DNA of 16,166 nucleotides from Deltaproteobacteria bacterium (GTDB taxonomy: Bacteria; Desulfobacterota; Desulfobacteria; Desulfobacterales; JAUVGT01), in assembly GCA_030593645.1 (NCBI GenBank), contig JAUVGT010000056.1:1-16166 (forward strand), given 5' to 3'. Shown one piece after another: positions 13,582-16,166 of this stretch. Position 1 is the first letter of the stretch; every line of letters starts with the position of its first letter. A program made the translations under genes and the position numbers. The notes beneath the pieces were generated by a model. That model worked only from the letters and a program-made list of their open reading frames with translations. It had not been told where the DNA came from and searched no databases.

Positions 13582-14385
13582 TTATCCTCCTGATTTTACA
13601 CTAAAACCGTATGATTTAAAAATACTCATTACAGTCTCAACTTCTGAATTACCTGGCGGTTTCAGACCCGCGAGTTTGTTTTCCATACCCAGTCTCTGAT
13701 ACTTTCCATTCGCGATGTTGTGATACGGAAGAATATCGATATGCTGTATCGTATCCAGTGATTTGACAAATTCCGCTAGCCTTTCAGGATTGCCATTGGT
13801 ATCTGTAATCCCCGGAATAACGGGAAACCGGATATGAATGGATGGCCGCTTCTTGTCCTTACTGATCATTTTCAAATTTTCCAATACCAACCGGTTGGAT
13901 ATTCCGGTGTATTTTATATGCTCTTTGTCATTGATCAGTTTGAGATCAAAAAATAAAAAATCAACTTTTCTTGAAAGATTTAAAAAAATGTCTGAAGGCG
14001 CAAACCCTGTGGTATCGAGCAATGTATTTATTTCTTTCTTTTTACATTCAATGATCAGCTGGTCGACAAAATCAGGTTGAGACAGGGGTTCTCCACCGGA
14101 AAACGTTGCCCCGCCTCCCGACTCATCATAAAAAATAATATCTTTTTCGATCTCTCTGATGACTTCTGAAACAGTCATTTCCCTGCCGACCCATTCGTTT
14201 TGGTTTGAACCGTTTTCACCCTTTATCATTTTTTCCGATTCAAACTTCTGCCCTTCAGGGTTATGGCACCACCAGCATGACATGGGGCAGCCCTTTAAAA
14301 ATAGTGTTGTTCGAATACCCGGTCCGTCATGTATCGCAAATTTTTTAATTTTAAAAATAGTACCGGTGATCATAAAATTAACCAT
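13582..14385 (-). CDS. Glycyl-radical enzyme activase (radical SAM), short form
   Basis: A 267-aa radical SAM protein that installs the glycyl radical on HypD. The cluster motif is Cys33-x3-Cys37-x2-Cys40 (KGCPMSCWWCHNPEG), preceded by IHDGPGIRTTLFL; the SAM-binding GGEP is at 97-100. Most activases other than PFL-activase carry a ferredoxin-like insert with eight cysteines right after the first motif. Here that region is only about 20 residues (48-66, FESEKMIKGENGSNQNEWVG) and has no cysteine. The ATG at 14385 or at 14373 (MITGTIFKIKKFAIHDGPG) could be used; neither has a good ribosome binding site. It is the first gene of the operon and is followed directly by hypD, whose ribosome binding site lies in its last codons (GGA GGA TAA). 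Confidence 0.92.
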   Translation of the reverse strand: MVNFMITGTIFKIKKFAIHDGPGIRTTLFLKGCPMSCWWCHNPEGQKFESEKMIKGENGSNQNEWVGREMTVSEVIREIEKDIIFYDESGGGATFSGGEPLSQPDFVDQLIIECKKKEINTLLDTTGFAPSDIFLNLSRKVDFLFFDLKLINDKEHIKYTGISNRLVLENLKMISKDKKRPSIHIRFPVIPGITDTNGNPERLAEFVKSLDTIQHIDILPYHNIANGKYQRLGMENKLAGLKPPGNSEVETVMSIFKSYGFSVKSGG

Positions 14386-14394
14386 TTTTTTATG

Positions 14395-14412
14395 TTCAGG
14401 TCTTCAGACCTT
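14395..14412. promoter_or_regulatory. Palindromic operator, downstream copy
   Basis: TTCAGGTCTTCAGACCTT contains the dyad AGGTCT-TC-AGACCT (14398-14411). It lies just after the predicted transcription start and about 10 nt before the activase ATG, a position suited to repression. An identical 18-mer occurs 78 bp upstream of it in the direction of transcription. Confidence 0.65.
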
Positions 14413-14430
14413 ATAGTAAAATATATATAA

Positions 14431-14459
14431 CTTATATTATTAACACATATTTGATGCAA
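14431..14459 (-). promoter_or_regulatory. Predicted promoter of the activase-hypD operon
   Basis: On the minus strand TTGCAT (14454-14459), 17 nt, TATAAG (14431-14436). The -10 box is near consensus. It lies in an A+T-rich interval exactly between the two identical palindromes, which supports it as the regulated promoter. Confidence 0.5.
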
Positions 14460-14472
14460 TGCAAGGTATATC

Positions 14473-14490
14473 TTCAGGTCTTCAGACCTT
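14473..14490. promoter_or_regulatory. Palindromic operator, upstream copy
   Basis: Identical to the 18-mer at 14395-14412. It lies upstream of the predicted -35 box. Two identical dyads on either side of a promoter suggest cooperative binding or DNA looping by a dimeric regulator. Confidence 0.65.
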
Positions 14491-14543
14491 TAATGGTATA
14501 TGTCAAAGAGATGATTCGGCAGACATGGTATTTTGCTGTGTTT

Positions 14544-15791
14544 TTAAAATCTTGAAATTCGATACGGATATGGATCGATATGAGGATTTTCCCGATGGAT
14601 CATTTCACTCACCAGTTTCCCAGTGGCAGGTGCCATGCTAAGACCAAGCATGTTATGTCCCGCTGCGACCAGTACATTTTTCAATCCGGGGACCCTGTCA
14701 ATGACAGGCAGCCCGTCATACGTCATGGGTCTCCAGCCTGACCATTCTTCTTTGGTCCCTTCATATTCTGGGTTCTTGAAATATTTCCGGGTACTGCTGA
14801 TCAATGATTTCAGTCTTTTTTGATTAAGCGTGTCATCAAACCCTGAAAACTCCATTGTACCGCCAAGGCGATATCCGCTCTTCCATGGTGTCGCTACCAC
14901 CCGTTCTTCTTCCAGCATGCAAGGTATTGCTGGACAATTTTGAGGCCTTTCCATTGTGATTGAATAACCTTTTCCCGGTTGAATTGGAATTTTGAAATCA
15001 AACACTTTATCCAGTCTGGAGGTCCATGCACCAGCAGTAAAAATAAACTCCCCGGCTTCGATTTCATTTCCTTCTGTTTTAACAGCCACCGCCCTGTTGT
15101 CTCGTTTTGACAGCTCTTTAACCTCTGTGTTCTCAATAATACTGACGCCCATACGGATCAATATTCGTTTCAATTCTTTCATCAATAAATCCGGGCGCAG
15201 GTGTCCTGTATTTTCATAAAACCATCCGCCAATCACATTTTCATTAAATAACGGTTCCATTTTTATCAGGGTATGACGATTTAGTTTTTGACCCCCCTTT
15301 GTGATTTTACTAATCCATGAATCTGTTTGATCATGGTGGTCAAAATCTGTTTTGGATTTGAAGGCATAAATGATACCCTTGTTTTCCCAATCGCATAATA
15401 TGTTTTCCTGCTGGATAAGAGTGCTGAAAGATTCTATCGAGTTTGAAAGTAACGCGTTTCTACCGGCTGCCGAATCAAACATGTCTTTTTTATTGCATTT
15501 TCCTGTAAAATTAATCAGCCATTTGATGAAACCAAAATCAAATCTCGGCTTAATATAAATCGGGGCATCTTTTTTGAGCATCCATTTCAATCCTGTCATT
15601 ACGGCCCCGGGCATACTCAACGGTAAAACATGAGTGGGATGGATCAGACCGCAGTTACCATAGGAACATCCGTTTCCAAATTGTTCTTTTTCAACGATCG
15701 TAACTGAACCGCCTTTTTTTCGAAGAAAATAAGCTGAAAGTGCCCCAATGATTCCGCCGCCGATAATAACCGTTTTATTTGTGTTGTCCAT
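14544..15791 (-). CDS. FAD-dependent D-amino-acid dehydrogenase, DadA-like
   Basis: A 415-aa DAO-superfamily flavoprotein. The FAD motif GGGIIG is at residues 11-16, with IVEKE closing the ADP-ribose site. The segment GNCGLIHPTHVLPLSMPGAV, followed by a GLKWMLKKDAPIYIKPRFD block (about 67-85), is typical of DadA and bacterial D-hydroxyproline dehydrogenases. The C-terminal signature is WSGWRPMTYDGLPVI, followed by GHNMLGLSMAPATGK. The family oxidises D-amino or D-imino acids to the 2-imino form, feeding a quinone or other acceptor. Beside hypD the likely substrates are D-proline or 4-hydroxy-D-proline (inference). The ATG at 15791 has only a weak GGA about 14 nt upstream. It is separated from the activase by a 158-bp regulatory gap, so it is probably its own unit, driven from the promoter near 16103-16130. 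It is distinct from the DAO protein at 161-1315: the two differ in length and in the motif after the FAD site. Confidence 0.85.
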   Translation of the reverse strand: MDNTNKTVIIGGGIIGALSAYFLRKKGGSVTIVEKEQFGNGCSYGNCGLIHPTHVLPLSMPGAVMTGLKWMLKKDAPIYIKPRFDFGFIKWLINFTGKCNKKDMFDSAAGRNALLSNSIESFSTLIQQENILCDWENKGIIYAFKSKTDFDHHDQTDSWISKITKGGQKLNRHTLIKMEPLFNENVIGGWFYENTGHLRPDLLMKELKRILIRMGVSIIENTEVKELSKRDNRAVAVKTEGNEIEAGEFIFTAGAWTSRLDKVFDFKIPIQPGKGYSITMERPQNCPAIPCMLEEERVVATPWKSGYRLGGTMEFSGFDDTLNQKRLKSLISSTRKYFKNPEYEGTKEEWSGWRPMTYDGLPVIDRVPGLKNVLVAAGHNMLGLSMAPATGKLVSEMIHRENPHIDPYPYRISRF

Positions 15792-15938
15792 AGAAAACTA
15801 TTTTTCCATCAAATCAGTTTTATGTCAATATCCGGGTATAAATGGTTTCTTTGATGAGGGATGAGTTGGTTATTAGTGAAATGGGTATTTCGATATGAGA
15901 TTCACAACGTACTCTTAAGACCGTGTTCTTATAAGTAA

Positions 15939-15965
15939 AAAGCCGGGTCCAAAGGACCCGGCTTT
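15939..15965 (-). terminator. Strong hairpin in the leader of the DadA-like gene
   Basis: AAAGCCGGGTCC (15939-15950) and GGACCCGGCTTT (15954-15965) form a perfect 12-bp stem with a 3-nt loop. Read on the minus strand it is followed by TT and then ACTTATAAG, so the stem runs into GGCTTTTTAC and looks like an intrinsic terminator. It lies about 150 nt before the DadA-like start codon. Confidence 0.6.
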
Positions 15966-16018
15966 AATCACTCCTTTAAGGGGGTAGACTATGACGCGCC
16001 CTTTGGACCCGGTTTTTT
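15943..16018 (+). terminator. Alternative long-range hairpin with T tract, plus strand
   Basis: CCGGGTCCAAAGG (15943-15955) is the exact complement of CCTTTGGACCCGG (16000-16012), giving a 13-bp stem that shares its left arm with the local hairpin. TTTTTT (16013-16018) follows on the plus strand. The two structures are mutually exclusive. Confidence 0.5.
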
Positions 16019-16090
16019 ACTATTGTTAATATTTTGTGACCAAGGGGAGAATCATACACGTTACACCAAGATGGTGATTAATTGTCGAGG

Positions 16091-16105
16091 AATGGTCTGA
16101 CCATT
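16091..16105. promoter_or_regulatory. FadR-type operator palindrome at the right edge
   Basis: AATGGTCTGACCATT is a perfect dyad with 7-bp arms and one central base. The outer six bases of each arm (AATGGT and ACCATT) equal those of the operator at 4237-4253. It directly overlaps the predicted minus-strand -10 box. Confidence 0.7.
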
Positions 16106-16130
16106 TAATATAATTATACCATTGTGTCAA
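16103..16130 (-). promoter_or_regulatory. Predicted leftward promoter toward the DadA-like gene
   Basis: On the minus strand TTGACA (16125-16130, exact consensus), 16 nt, TTAAAT (16103-16108). The -10 box runs straight into GGTCAGACCATT, the same geometry as the promoter at 4250-4279. A transcript would cross a leader of about 300 nt with the hairpins at 15939-16012 before reaching the gene at 15791. No gene is visible in 15792-16166. On the plus strand a TATAAT at 16109-16114 lacks a matching -35. Confidence 0.5.
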
Positions 16131-16166
16131 GTGGAAATTTATTATACTGGTACATGATAATCTCAT

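Noticed and set aside
14501..14506. TTGACA on the minus strand as the -35 of the activase operon
   Set aside because: No acceptable -10 box lies 16-18 nt downstream; that position falls inside the palindrome. The TTGCAT/TATAAG pair fits better.
15792..16090. Small peptide genes in the leader of the DadA-like gene
   Set aside because: Only frames of about 9-19 codons without credible ribosome binding sites were found, so no leader peptide can be supported.

Overview
The window reads as chromosomal accessory DNA from an anaerobic bacterium. The A+T-rich, repeat-studded intergenic DNA and the mix of oxygen-sensitive enzymes suggest a sulfate-reducing Desulfobacterota (Desulfobacterales-like). 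That taxonomic guess is an inference from gene content and repeat style; no rRNA or marker gene is present.

Left block (161-4131, minus strand): a GntR/FadR-type regulator, then a 696-aa iron-sulfur flavoprotein (HcnA/HcnB or sarcosine-oxidase-alpha-like) and a DAO-family flavoprotein (HcnC or SoxB-like). The genes are tightly packed. A consensus minus-strand promoter lies upstream and is overlapped by a perfect FadR-type operator (4237-4253). Divergent from it on the plus strand is proC, pyrroline-5-carboxylate reductase (4359-5213).

Middle block (5214-10400): repeat-rich DNA. It holds four copies of one MITE-like inverted-repeat family, a second inverted-repeat element and a 63-bp direct repeat pair. 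It also holds three gene remnants: a frameshifted cold-shock gene, a TPR-protein tail and a doubly truncated ornithine cyclodeaminase/mu-crystallin gene. In the middle is an intact three-gene plus-strand cassette (6135-8743): a LicC-like nucleotidyltransferase, a CobD/HisC-like PLP enzyme and a CDP-alcohol phosphatidyltransferase. It looks like a compact headgroup-lipid pathway.

Right block (10450-15791, minus strand): a DadA-like D-amino-acid dehydrogenase, a short glycyl-radical activase, the glycyl radical enzyme HypD (trans-4-hydroxy-L-proline dehydratase, all remembered active-site residues present) and a second FadR-type regulator. Two identical 18-bp palindromic sites bracket the activase/hypD promoter. 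At the right edge a leftward promoter carries the same AATGGTnnnACCATT operator as the left block, followed by a leader with competing hairpins.

Together the two outer blocks look like an imino-acid catabolic region. HypD would dehydrate 4-hydroxyproline to 1-pyrroline-5-carboxylate, and ProC would reduce that to L-proline. The flavoprotein dehydrogenases would feed electrons from proline, D-imino acids or related N-substituted amino acids into metabolism. The shared operator ties the left flavoprotein operon to the right-hand DadA-like gene; a different palindrome appears to control hypD. Substrates of the flavoproteins are not fixed by the sequence.
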